A stretch of 64,000 nt of DNA from Daphnia pulex (taxonomy: Eukaryota; Arthropoda; Branchiopoda; Diplostraca; Daphniidae): NCBI RefSeq assembly GCF_021134715.1, contig NC_060022.1:6329001-6393000 (forward strand). The letters are read 5' to 3'. Under the pieces are notes generated by a model, which was not told the DNA's origin, made no database searches, and saw only the letters and a program-made list of their open reading frames with translations. How positions within the stretch are numbered: the first letter of the stretch is position 1; each line of letters starts with the position of its first letter. Position numbers and translations under genes: made by a program. Below are positions 33,223-45,658 of the stretch, in pieces.

Positions 33223-36200
33223 GGCGGAGCCGTGAAGTTATCGACGATCTGATTAAATAAAAATGCAAAAAAATAATGCTTAGCCCTATTCCTACAACTG
33301 ACAAATCGATAACAGGTTTTTGGCAAATAACAAGCAGAAACCCACACAATCAATGACCTTCGGGGGGTGAATAACTGTACCCACCCCTGTTGGCCAGTTA
33401 AAACAAGTCTGTGCATGTTAATCACCATGTGCACTTGAAAAATGGCGAATTTTCGCGAAATTCATAAAACTTAAAAAAAAAAAGCCAAACATGCAACAGG
33501 ATGTTTAACAGACAATAGACAACGACCTGACTGATAAGAAAGACTGTTAAGCCTGACAGGTTGAAATATTTACCGTGCGTCGATATCACCGAAGAAACAA
33601 AACGACGGCAGCAACCAGCCTAATTAGTTAGGAAGCTGGCAAATCCTTCTTCAATATTGTGTCGAAATTCGACAGCCGACGGGAATGTCAATTCACAAAA
33701 GAATGCGATGGATTACGCAGAGCTTCAGCGAGCTAGCCTGACTTTGGTAGACTGAGCAGCCACCGACTAGTGACGGCTTCACGTTCCACAACGACTGTTG
33801 GTGAGCGCCACTTGCGGTACGAAATTCAACTACATACAAAAAGAGAAATTGAACCTTCAAAGGCTTCAATAATAGTTGAAGGCAAGAAAAATTCTTTTTC
33901 CGAGAGGCACGCTATTAAAAGGACGCGAGTTCGCTTAATCAAATGTAATAAAAGGCTTCGCTTATATTTTTGCTATTCCCTAATGCCTAATCGAATCGCA
34001 ATATTTTGCTAGATGTTAGTGTCGTTGAATTGTTGGTGGCAAATAGTCGTTGCGAGTTATGTCAATTTTTCAATAGCGTCCCCAATTCATTTCCAGCGAG
34101 GAAAAAATAAAATAGTTAAGTTTTTTTTTGTTTTTTTCATTTGACGAAATGCTTAGAAATGGTGAGAAAATTGATAAAAGTAGAGAGAAAGAGGGGATAG
34201 AAGGGAAAACGTCATCCACCCTCTTTGGCGTACGTGGCGGAGCGTGCTATGCCCTGCAGGGAAACAACTATTCCCTCTTATATTCCCTTAACACTAAGAT
34301 AAAACCATTTACATTTTTCTAGACTTTCTAAATTTTTCTACCCCCTTTTATTACATGCAAAGCGGCTAATTGAAACGAAACCCAATTGACATTTAGCGCT
34401 GCGGCAATTCGTTAATTTAGCAACGAAAAGTTCATTATTTCTTAAGCTAATATGCTGAAAAGATTTTTTTGAAATAGAATCTTTATTGGGTTCTTCCATC
34501 ACGCAAGCAGAGGACGCCCAGTCAAAATTCTTGGAATCTAAGAAAGAAGATAGAAAAAAAGATATTGTCGGCTGTTTCATGGCCCTTGGCAACAATCGTC
34601 TATGCAGGTCGATGGCCTCCTTTTTTCCTCCTCCAGAAACATCCTCCCTTTCATATCCCCACAGCCTCTAGATTCAGTTTGTCTATTTTTTTTCCCAACA
34701 TAAATGCAACCGCCACTAGTTGGCACTGACTTCAAAGACCCAGACAGCCCGCTGCATAGCCTACCACCAGGGTAGAAAGAAAAATCCTCATAGCAAGAAG
34801 TAGATGGAAGAAAAGGTGGAGGGGAGATAAATTTTCAAAGTCACCTTGGTCTGGTGGTAAGAGCCAGCCATCCAACTCGTACGGATATTATGCTAAGGAG
34901 AAATTCCAATATCCCAGTCAGGGCTTTGTTGTGAGCATTCCCTTACCTGCTGCACTTACTAGCAGCAACGAGAACAAAATAACTCACCTAACGGGATTCA
35001 ACTTGGAATTAATAATAAGGTAAAGCGTATAAAGTAAAATTTTTAAACAAATAAATATATGATAATATGATTAATTAAGAAGAGGAAACAAACGATTCTC
35101 TATAAGAATGTAAATAGTAGTACTATAATTTAATCGAAGTAGGTAACACTATTCCATCGTTACACGGGAATGACGTTTAAACTCTCAACACGTCTAATTC
35201 ACGTTTAATTCAGCTAGTACGCGATTAGAACATAAAATCGTGATTCAGATGAAAATTGAAAAAAAAAAGATTACGCGAGATGAAAACATCATGTTCTTCG
35301 TTTTGTTATTCAGCAGTTGTCAAAATTCATAGTCAGGCCTCGTCTGTATGGCAGCGGATCCTTTGTTTGGTCGACTGGCAAAGAAGACCAGTGAACAATT
35401 CTGATGGAATACATGTGAGAAATATCTTGATGTTTCCTTTCCTGTGTATGTCGCAACTCTGTAATAATAATTGCAGGTTGTTAATCCGAAAATCTAAAAA
35501 CATGAGTTTATTAGGTAGTAGGTATTGGGTTTTCATCAACAGAAAGGTGGGACCAATTATAACTGCTTTCGATGTGATGATGCTCAATAACATTCAGGAT
35601 TTTACTTCACATGTGTCCTTGTTATAAATAAAACACATGATCTAATATTTATCTGAACTATCACAAAATGTGTAAAACTCTAAAGGTCTCTAAACTCAAT
35701 TTATAAATTTTATTTATTATGATGTTATTTGTTTGATTATTACAAAACAAAGAAGTTTAACGTCATCAACTATACGAAATCTCCTTTATTAAATTAAATA
35801 TGAGAGTAGCTTCCCATGAAGAGGAAATGTAATTTCGTGAAAAAAAGTTGCAGATTTTGTTTTTGTTTTAACCACAATTTGTCCTTCCCCAAGAATATTA
35901 GTCACTAAAAATAGTTTTCCTTTGTAACTTTGTACATGTGACCAAAATCCTGAGAACTCGCTTGCCAATGTTAATTGCGTTGGTTTTGATCGTCTATTCC
36001 CACGTGTTATTCAGGGAACGAATTTACCTTGGCATGATTCCGATCCGAATTAGGTAGTAAGAAATAAGAATAAAGAAATTAGGAAGAAGAAAAACTAAAA
36101 AATCCATTTTAAATAAAACGTAGTTTTTCGAGTCATCAGAAAATATATCACGGTCGTCTCTACAACAAAATAAAACACAGCAGTCATTTATCATGTCACA

Positions 36201-39200
36201 ACCAAAATCAGATGAATAGAAAGTTTCCGAGAATTGGATATGAGTGTCAACGTAAGAAAATAAGATTAATTTCTAAACGCTACGAACAGGTTATAAGAAC
36301 TTTACGATTTTGTCAGAAGTCAAAACAAATCGTATATACGATCCTCAGTTTGCATTCCTCCACTGAATAATTCAATTTGAAATCCAACTGAAAATGTAAA
36401 TCAATACTACGTATAATGATAGACGAAACCGTTGGACTCATTAAATTGCAATCACGACTTTCATGGGAAGGAATAATGAACTAGCTATTGACTCGCTCTG
36501 GCAAACTTTTACATTTTCCCTTCACTCGTCTAGACGTCCGCAGCTCACACAACAAAATCATCAAACACATATTATTATTCCCATTGGAAAATTTAAATAT
36601 TGGCAGTTGTAATAATGATGAATAGGATTTCTTGGCAAAAAGGTATAGTTATTAACTTATTACCAATTAATCAAAATTACGAAGTCTTTATAATTTATTT
36701 ACCAATTTTCTGGATTTTGTGTGGAATTAAAAAATCTATATATTTTTGTTGTTTTTGTTTTGATGTTCCTGTGCGTATTTAAAAAAATAATATTAGTACA
36801 GTATGTACCGAAAAAATATGCATCGAAAAAATTAATTTTTCTCAGCCATCATACTCCGTATTCCATTCTATTCAATACCACACTCGTGCACCTTTCCGTC
36901 TCAGACGCTTTCTCTTATGTATGTAGTTCACGACTTCACGCTGCATGAGTTTTCTTTCTTCTCGACTGACGGGTTCGGCAACTTTCATGCCTTTTATTTT
37001 AAATAAAACAAGAGTGTCTTTGGGTGAATAAAACGTCTTAAAATAAAAATACACGAACCCTCACAGGGTTCATGCATTAGTGCTTTAATCGACTTTTATC
37101 TGCGAGCCAGCAATTTATATAATGTGAATCTTCGAATTCTAAAATGTTTATCATGCTTGAAATTATTTCATGACCGATTTAATGAGTGGTATTCCTTGGA
37201 AACACCGAATACTTCGAAATAATGCTCTTATTTTGGTGCGCACTATCACAATAAAAAAGCGTGCTCCAAACCAAACTTGGAAAGATAAATATAATTTTAA
37301 TTACCTTATGTGTATGCATAAGGAGATTTAAATAGAGCCGCCCCGTTCTTAATCATCAGGAAAAGTTAGACGCAATTAAATTTTTTACGGTCGTCGCCAG
37401 TAAATGAGCATAGTAATGCTTGACAATATCTTATAATGACAAAGGTTATTTGCGCCCCAGCTCAATTCCATGCATGGAATTTTCGGAAAATAGTCGATCT
37501 AATTATTTTGATTCGCCTGAAACCGCAATCATATCATTATAATTTCCCTTTGCGCGGTACGAAAATGGCAGGAAATTTAGAATTAGTTACTTGTCGACCA
37601 CTTGTACTAATATCTATAAAATATCGAAGAGGGAAATGAAAGAATATAAGCTAATGAATAAGACCCAGTGATCTTTCGTGCTCAATAAAGAAAGAAACCC
37701 TAACCGGATGTTCTCGTCGTGCAAAAGTTGAAAGACAATTTTCTCGGTCGATTTTGTAACCGAATTCTCATTCATTCAAGTAGAGTTCCATCCTGTCTTG
37801 TTGCCGGTTAGAGCTAGGCATTAGATGAAGCAAAAGGGCCAAACAAGATCCCGTTAAAGTTGTAAATAGTGCCCCCCGCAGGCCCCCAGCTGATGCACAT
37901 TGATCGCCGTCTGGATCAATTTTTCTCTCGGCATTCGGCCAGAAGAACGAAGCTTTGGTGCAATCAAGAAAAATGAAACTGTAATTCAGTATTCGGATTG
38001 ACCGATCTAATAGAAATTGAACACCCGAATCGGCCCTTGGAGCCATTTCAACCAGAACACCAAACAAAGTTCAAATTTGAACTTAAAAACTTGTTGGATG
38101 TAGGTGTGGTCACTTTTGAGCTGCTTCCCTTCCTTTATGTCTGCGAACACAAAAACCCGACAAAAACGACGAGATAAAAAAGCCCTTATACACTTATTTT
38201 TTTTACCAAACAACGACTGTTTGCACAAGTTTTAAGATATAATCCATCCTCGCTATCGTTCGGGAAACCAGTTTCACCTGAAAATTTCCCCCCGGTAAAC
38301 ATAATTGAAAAAGAAACGAGTTTCCCATCAAAATTATTATAGTCATGAATCGTAAAGCCATGACTATGTATGTCGATACATGTCGCAAGTAAATTCGGGA
38401 ATAATAAAACGATTCGTTTTTTAAAATAAGAAAACTTAACTTAAAATTTCGGAAAATGTTTTTTTCTTTGAGCTGTTGTTGAGGTAAGATAGCTGTTTCA
38501 GGTCGCGGCGGTGCATCTGTCAAAGGCTCTACTAAGATGGAACGGAATGCGGATGATGTGTTCCTCAGCTCAGCCAACCGTACGCAGATGTGCTTTTCCC
38601 GAGATGCTGTATGTTACTCTAAAAGTAGCCCAAATTGTCGTCGCAGTTGTACACGTGTGCAAGAGTTCCCCTTTTCGTTTCATTATTCCACGCGGTAGAA
38701 AGGGACGGTGTATTTCCGAGAGACGTGACGTCGTTACTTCCGCTTAACAACTGCGGGGGGATATTTGGACTTACGTCATTTCTATAACACGTCTATAGCC
38801 GTCTGGAACTCATTTACATAGGGGTTGGTAAATAAAAATACAGCATACGTAGATACATGTCTAAACAAACGCCCGTGTTTTTTTTTTCAAGGACCATTTT
38901 TAGATTTACGTTTCATATTCAGCCACAATTTTTCCTTGTTAAACTGAATTGGAGTTTCCTCTTTAACCGGCTCGAAAGCGTTGTCAGTTTGTCAGTCAAG
39001 TTGACGGATGCTGGCACTTGAAAGCGCACACCGAGAACAATTTTTCCCCGTCGTCGATATGCAGAACTGATGTGGACAAGAATCGAGGTAACCGAGAGTC
39101 TAGCAGCGCACACCTGTACAGCGCTTATAATGGTCACGTAGGGCCACACCCAAAAGTTATTTTAAAAACGAATAAAACAAAATAAGGCCAAGCGCACAGT

Positions 39201-39541
39201 TTTTTTTTATACTAAAATTGTTTATTGGATTTAAAAAAAAATATATGTCACCATGTTACACACATCATCAACCATTTGCGGTTGTTTCAGAGGAATAAAG
39301 AGTCGTTAAAAAAGATGATGTAAATTGACACAATTCTTTTTATATTGTACGGATGACTTGAATTTGTTCGTTGACTAAACATTACAAGTCTCAAAGACTG
39401 AAGTTTTTAAAAAAATAAAGAAAATGTACGAGTTCCCGTTGGAGACCACAGTTTGAACAAATTTGCTCATACATTCCAAGACTTGATTAGAAAAAAAAAT
39501 AGAGAAGATCGAAAAAAATAAAATGAAAGACGATAAAAAGA
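33223..39541. other. 6.3-kb spacer between innexins 1 and 2
   Basis: The 5' flank of innexin 1 and the 3' flank of innexin 2. I find no convincing coding region. A frame at about 34761-35020, open but without ATG, codes a polar peptide. Frames near 36872-37054 and 38203-38747 show no family features. The length is unusual next to the compact left half and suggests regulatory DNA or innexin 5' exons. Confidence 0.45.
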
Positions 39542-41085
39542 TCAGCTCATCATTGGAGTGGATTCACTGACATGGCCAGTGAATTTACTTCCATATTCGA
39601 GTTCTTTGGCCAGTTTGCCCACAACGTTGGAGAAAACCATCGTGTCCATATTCTTGGATAAGAAGTCGACGAGCAGCCAATCACCGATGGAGCATCGCTG
39701 AGTAATGACGTCAGCATCATCTTTTTGAGGGGCAGAGAGGCGGCTACGCAAAAGAAACATTCTCACGGGCGGCATCATGACGATAACAACACGAGCGAGG
39801 AAATCGATGCTGGTGATGATGGCCAAAATAATGAACCAAAACCAGAGGAAAGTGTAAATTTTTTCATTGATGATATTCAAGGCGAGAATGCAAAGTGCGT
39901 CATGTCTCTGAATTGTACCTGCATATCACAAGGAGAAGAAGAAAAATATGATGATTGCACGGTGATTACACAACCGGATAGCAATTGCGAGATTGCTATG
40001 GACGACGCAACACGGAAAGACCGGTAGTCTAGACACCACAACTAAATTATCTCTTACCGGAAGAACCGTATTTGTGGAAGACGCATTTCGTCAGTCGGGG
40101 AAACACCCGCGCCATAGGATCGACACGCGTTTCCGGATCTTGGTCCAAAAATTCAACGACTTCAATGCCGTAACGTAGAAATTCGCCGCCCAAAAAGCGG
40201 TTGGTCAAGAAAATTTGCCCAATCACGTTCACCTGCACAGACAACACATGTGGTTTTTATGGCTTTTCAATGCTAAAAGATTTTTACACGCACGCAAGTC
40301 GCCAAGACAGTAAAAAAAAAACATTTTTATGGCGATGAATAAATAAACTATCGCGGCGCCATCAACTCCATTTCGGATTCAACGAGGTAAATAAGAAACG
40401 AGCCTCTGCCTCTCTTACCAGATTCAAAAGTTCACACACGAAGAATCGAATGGCCCATCCATTGTGCTCGTGGAGATTCCTGACAATGTACTTGGTCAAG
40501 ATCTCTTCTTTTTCATCTCGCACTTCAATTTTCTCTTTAATGGTGAAGATGTGCATGCCTTGGATGATGTTGCGAACTTTGGTGCCTTCCCACATCTTCC
40601 ACAGATAGTACGGGGTGTAGAACATGAGAGCTTGGCCAAACAAGACGAACGGAACCCTATATGTACACGGTTATATAATTATTATGAGACATACTTTTGT
40701 GTCATCGTGCCGCAAAGAATTATTTTTAAAAAGAAATGTTGTCTGACCATTGATAATAGGCATGATAAGTCACGTCATCTTCTTCAGTGTAAGGTCCCAA
40801 TCCAAAGAGACTGATTTCGCCTTTGGCAATCGGCGTCGTGCGTGGAATGGAAAATGTCGACGAAATGAAGCAGTAATTGTTGAGAATTTTAATCGGTACG
40901 GCCACTGCGTCTTGAATGCATTGGATGTGTTCGCCAATGTACTGCCGGGAAGTGACCAATATTGAGGAAGTCAGCAAAACGAGGAAGGTTAGTCGATAGT
41001 GCAACGCAAAGACCGGCGTCGTAATTTTGACTGACGTCGTCTTCAGCTTGATGGCCGCCTTCAATTTGGAAAACGTCCCCAACAT
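39542..41085 (-). CDS. Innexin 2 of this cluster
   Basis: A gap-junction subunit with the standard innexin layout. The start MLGTFSKLKAAIKLKTTSVK precedes TM1 and ILVTSRQYIGEHIQCI, then NNYCFISSTFSIP and AYYQW before TM2. A long charged cytoplasmic loop contains KEKIEVRDEKEEILTKYIV. TM3 is IRFFVCELLNL-VNVIGQIFL. The second loop has TKCVFHKYGSSG and HDALCIL, and TM4 is [15 protein letters not shown]. The C-terminal tail ends SKFTGHVSESTPMMS. Four or five exons, about 390 residues. After its TGA the frame shows no coding-like extension, unlike innexin 1. Confidence 0.95.
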
Positions 41086-44000
41086 TTCCTGTTGTTATAA
41101 TTGCAACAACAATTAAATCAGCCGTTCAAGACACACGCACAAACAAAACAAAGCATGCAGATTGTGCAAACTAGCAGACGATCACAGAAATCCGTTGAGG
41201 TGACGTCGGTAGGGCCACCAACTGATGAATCACCTGAGATGGCGTAAGTACAGAAGGTAATCGTCGAGATCAAATCGAGAGAAAATGTTCTCGGAAGCGT
41301 TGAAAAAACTGTGTGTAGTGTGTACAAAGACGGCCAACACTTTGACTGTTGGGTGCTATGGGCGCGCCATGTGCGACTGGTGACGGGGTCCCTTTCTTTC
41401 TTTCCACCCCCATCTGGTTCTCTCGTAACCTTCACCACTAATCAACGCGGTCGTAAATTGCATTTTTTGCTTATTTCATCGAAATTAAACAATTATTTTA
41501 ACATTTGAAAAAATGAGCACTGTTCTATACTGGTCGGGGAACCACACTCATATCATGATTGAGTCATCAGATCAATATTCTCCTGTTTCTAATGGATTTC
41601 TTTTGGTCTGATTCCAATACTGGTTGATCCTCTTTCAACGGCTACCATCAGTCTTTGTTGGACTTGATATTCAGCGCGAGGGGAAGTGCGCTGGAACTGC
41701 CGATGTGCCTTCAAATCTCTTTTTCAGTTAGTCTCCTCCCCCTTCCTTTCTCTCTCCATTCCACGCGTCTCATCTTTCCTCATTCTCCCCTCGTTCGTAT
41801 TTCTTTTTCTCTCTCTCTTCCACATTCGGTTTCAAGTACTAATCTCACACAGAGTTGAGAGTTGAGACTAGACATCCTTGTAGGCTGCTAGCCTTATTTT
41901 TCTACTATTTTTATTTTGAAATGATGAGATGTTTTATATAATACACGCTTCCCAACTGCTTTACAAACGTGTTTGACACTTTTGACTGACGGCGAGAAAG
42001 GTGGTATAAAAGTAATAAAACTATACATGTTCGTGACAGCAGACGTTCTCTCGAGTGTAACTGTTATATGGCTTCGAGCGTTTTCTTCTTTTGTTTTTTT
42101 TTAGTCCAATGTTCTAAAAATTATTTTCAAATTTCCCGGATGTTTTTCTTTTCTTTATTGACTGCACAAGTTGAAACATTTCATTGATAACCTACTTGAT
42201 CGGCCTCGACTGGCGAGTCGTCGTTTAGAAATAAGAACGTTGGACTGCATCACCCGATGTAAAATTACGTAAAACGCGTCTTGGGTTTTCTATTCGAAAT
42301 TTGATTCGTCGTAACTAATTTTCCGGCTGTTGCACAATGCGATAAAAAGAAATTTCCTCCCAGTTCAAAGAACCATCCTACAGGCTGCGAGCAGACTGAA
42401 TAATTTAATTACCCGCAAGTTATGCTGTGCGTTTTTAGAAAGTATCGGGGTCGTCACCCAATAATAATACTAGATCGATCCATCAAGGTGGGAACTTGCT
42501 TATCACGAGACGTTAGAGAGAAATGATTCTATTTCGTTGCGATAGAGTTTGAAGTTGAAAGTTTCTTTTTACCTTGCGGTGGTAATAAGTTGGTTTGCCG
42601 ACGGGTAAAATTCAGAATCCCCAACTTAAAAAATGTGTTTCTTTAACTGTGGCCAGACTTGAAACGACTGGAATCACTTTAGATATGTAAAATGTTGGGC
42701 GTTTATTTTGGCCCCCAGTTACTATCTTATCTTATTTCGTCTTGTCTTTTTTTTTAAAAAAGTCTACATATTCCTTAAGTCCCCTGTCTGCCAATCAGCG
42801 TCGACATTAGTCCCCCACATGGGCCAAACGAAAGACGGAGTTATCCGAGAAGGAACCGAGGGGGGAACAAGACATTCAAAAATACTGTACAACAATATAT
42901 TTCTCCCTCTCGAGGGTGTCATTCACCCTCCCTCAGCTGTTGTATATTCTAGGCAAAAATACAAGGGGGGGTCTACGTGCGTTAAAGGTTGAGGGGGGAC
43001 GAAACAAGGTCACGGCCTTGTTCCTCCCCCCACCCACATGTAAAATCATAAAGGAAGTGCAATTTGACATCCTCTCTGGACCAAAATATGTGTTTCTGTT
43101 TTCTGTCTTGAAGGTCATTCAATCAACATTTGTTTTTGATTTTCTTCCTTTTCGAAATGAACCCGAGGCGTGGGATTCTAAACTAATCAGGTGATGCATA
43201 ATCGCTTCTATCTCCTCGGGGCGTTTTGTGTAATAGAAAACTTAACTTGCTTCATCATATTTCCTTCCTGTGACGTCTGTGAAAACATTTTAATCGGTGA
43301 CGTGAACGAACCTTACACCACAACGTTGATAGGCCACATACCCAAATTTAAAAAAAGTGCTAAAAATCAACAGTCTGTTGAGAGTTAAACAACAATTCTT
43401 TATCTCTTATCGTCTATTTCTTTTTCTAACTGAACCCACAATTTTTTAAAAAAGCGTTACAATACAAATTCACTGTATTTGCCGCCCACGTTCATCGAAT
43501 CGAGACACGCAATTTTTGTATAAAAAATAATCAAAGGAAAGAGAACACACACACCAGAGAAAGGAGGAGGAGTCTTAAAAAATCACACGCAGAGAAGATT
43601 TCTTCTCCGTGAATAATAAAAATAAAAATAAAAACACAGTCGTGTAAACAAAATATGCATTTCCGATTCTGGACCTTCATGGAAAGTTTTTTTTGACAAG
43701 CTTGCAGAGGAGCAGAAATGAATCAAATAGAAACGGATTGAACGAGAGAGAGAAAGAAAAAAAAACTGTCACCAGAAAAACGTGGTGTGGTATTATTGCC
43801 AAGAGAAAAAAGAAGATAAAGAAAACGGATGCAAATCTATCCGGAAAAGAGGAAAGACTATGTCGGGGACTACACACCTGTGAGAAGAAATCCGAAAAAA
43901 AAAATGATTGGTAAAAACACACTACAAAAAAGTTACCGAATAAATGATCATAAAGGGGGGTTCTCGTGAAGGGCGAAAAAATTGTCTTTTCAAAATAATC

Positions 44001-44406
44001 GTCGGTGTACTTATTGTCCCTGCTTCAAGAATATTCGTCAACAAGTCACATTCCCCACGATAAAGTAGAAAAAGAAAAGAAAAAAATATCTACTGAAGGC
44101 ATATAAGTAGAATACCAAAACGCAAAAATACACGTACAGAGAACAGTGTGTTGATTGGTCCCGATATCAGTACAAATGGTGTTATTTTTTCTTTCAATTA
44201 CCGGCATGGAAGACTGATTGATTTCATTGGTCCCAAAACTTGTATCCTTTTAGTTTTGTCTTATTCTATCTTTGAGCGCTTTAGTTGGGTGTTTTTGTAT
44301 TAGGTGAGTAGGCGAAAGTTATGAAGAAAAAAATAACCTAATAAATTTGCTGGGGGAAAAGAGATGAGTGGGGGAACAAAAAATTAAGAAAACAAGAGAA
44401 TGATTG
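41086..44406. other. Spacer between innexins 2 and 3
   Basis: AT-rich and pyrimidine-rich DNA holding the 5' flank of innexin 2 and the 3' flank of innexin 3. It includes purine-rich low-complexity stretches around 43560-43910. G-run rich sequence at 42900-43035 leaves open frames by chance. No supported gene. Confidence 0.45.
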
Positions 44407-44507
44407 CTAGATAACATTGGCTGAAGAAGAGGAGCGCACACTCTTCGCGAGTTGTCCAGGAGAGTCCCACCAATGGCGTCTGTTGATGGGGGTGCCGTTG
44501 ATTTTAA
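44407..44507 (-). other. Alternative-frame tail after innexin 3
   Basis: One base out of frame with the innexin 3 end (FEGKEPV-TAA), a 34-codon open frame runs QFKINGTPINRRHWWDSPG, then QLAKSVRSSSSANVI and TAG. Its third positions are rich in G and C, like the exon before it. It could be a lost C-terminus after an assembly or real frameshift, or chance in a 3' UTR. Confidence 0.3.
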
Positions 44508-45658
44508 ACTGGTTCCTTGCCTTCAAATCGGCGTGCCAAATCGCAGATCAGTTCTTTGTAGACGAGAGGGTCAATGTTCTTGCCGAGGAGAAGGAGAACA
44601 AACCAATCTCCAATTTGACATTTGCGAGCAACCAACTCGACTTCATTTCGAGGCGCCAAGCGGGCCTGGGCTCTCAACAGGTACATGCGGGCTTGAGAAC
44701 CCAAGACGACAGCTAAACGGTACAGCAGCGCCAAACCGCTCACCACCGCCAACAGGATGAACCAGAACCAGAGGAAAACGTAAATCTTCTCGTTGACAAT
44801 GTTCAAAGGAAGGACGCACAGGCCGTCGATACGCGTCGTCGTACCAGAAGGACCGAATTTGTGGAAAGTGCATTTCGTCACTTTAGGGAACACCTGTTAA
44901 TAGAAAAATAAATAGACAAGCAAATTAAAGCCAACTGTTGCACAGCAAAATAGTCAATACTCTCTTACCTTGGCCATGGGATCGACACGGTCTTCAGGTT
45001 CCATCTCGGTCATGCTAATAACATCTCTGCCGTAAGTGGTGAATTCCCCGCCGAGGAAAAAATCGACGAAATAAATTTGACCGATGACGTTGATAAAGTT
45101 GAGAACTTCGCAGATAAAGAATCGGATAGCGTAGAAATTGTGGTTATGCAAGTTGGAGGCAAAGTAGTCGACCAAGAGCTTTTTCCGTTCGTTTTTCGTT
45201 TCTTCAGCGATGATGGGGCAGTTGAGGTCTAGGACGAGCATCTTCATCTTGCCGGCTTCCCACGTCTTCCACAGGTAGCGGGGAATGTAGAAAAGAAGAG
45301 CCTGGAAGAAGAGGACGAAGCAGACCCACTGGTAGTATTTGTGGTATTTGACTTGATCGCCTTCTTGGTGAGGACGAACTCCTGGATGAGGAACATCTTT
45401 TCCAATAACTTCTGTTGCCATCCGGTTGGGGATGGTGAAGGTGGAATGGATCCAACAGTACGTGTCCATCACATTGCCAGGTACGCCCTCAACAATGCAG
45501 TCGATGGGGTCGCCAATGTACTGGCGTGACGTGACCACCAACGAGAAGGCAATCAACACAATCACCGTCGCTTTGTAATGCAGACGGAAAATGTTGTTGT
45601 CGATGTTGACAGAATCGAGCTTCAATAAGCCCTTCACCGATCCGAAGACGTCAAACAT
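44504..45658 (-). CDS. Innexin 3 of this cluster (inx2-like)
   Basis: A gap-junction subunit encoded by only two exons, split by a 70-odd base intron near 44895-44967. The start MFDVFGSVKGLLKLDSVNID precedes TM1 with LVVTSRQYIGDPIDCIV, then MDTYCWIHSTFTIPNRM and YYQWV. The cytoplasmic loop follows, then TM3 (IRFFICEVLNFINVIGQIYF). The second loop has [12 protein letters not shown] and GLCVLPLNIV, and TM4 is YVFLWFWFILLAVV. It ends DLARRFEGKEPV. About 360 residues. Intron-poor compared with its two neighbours. GC-richer codons suggest high or broad expression, which is inference. Confidence 0.96.

Noticed and set aside
34761-35020. Frame open for about 85 codons without an ATG, reading SQPSNSYGYYAKEKFQYPSQ
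   Set aside because: No start codon, no matching exon either side, and no recognised family. Probably chance, though splice junction data could revive it.
38203-38747. Opposed frames of 124 and 78 codons in the innexin spacer
   Set aside because: No conserved motifs, mutually overlapping on opposite strands, and no link to neighbouring exons.
39542-39544. Readthrough of the innexin 2 stop
   Set aside because: The context is TGA-TCT, and the codons that follow are AT-rich with no coding character, unlike innexin 1.
42708-43118. Frames of 61-94 codons near a G-rich stretch
   Set aside because: Open because of G- and C-runs. Overlapping frames on both strands, with no protein features.
43677-43922. 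Phe/Leu-rich 81-codon minus-strand frame
   Set aside because: Antisense of a purine-rich low-complexity tract, so the hydrophobic composition is an artefact.
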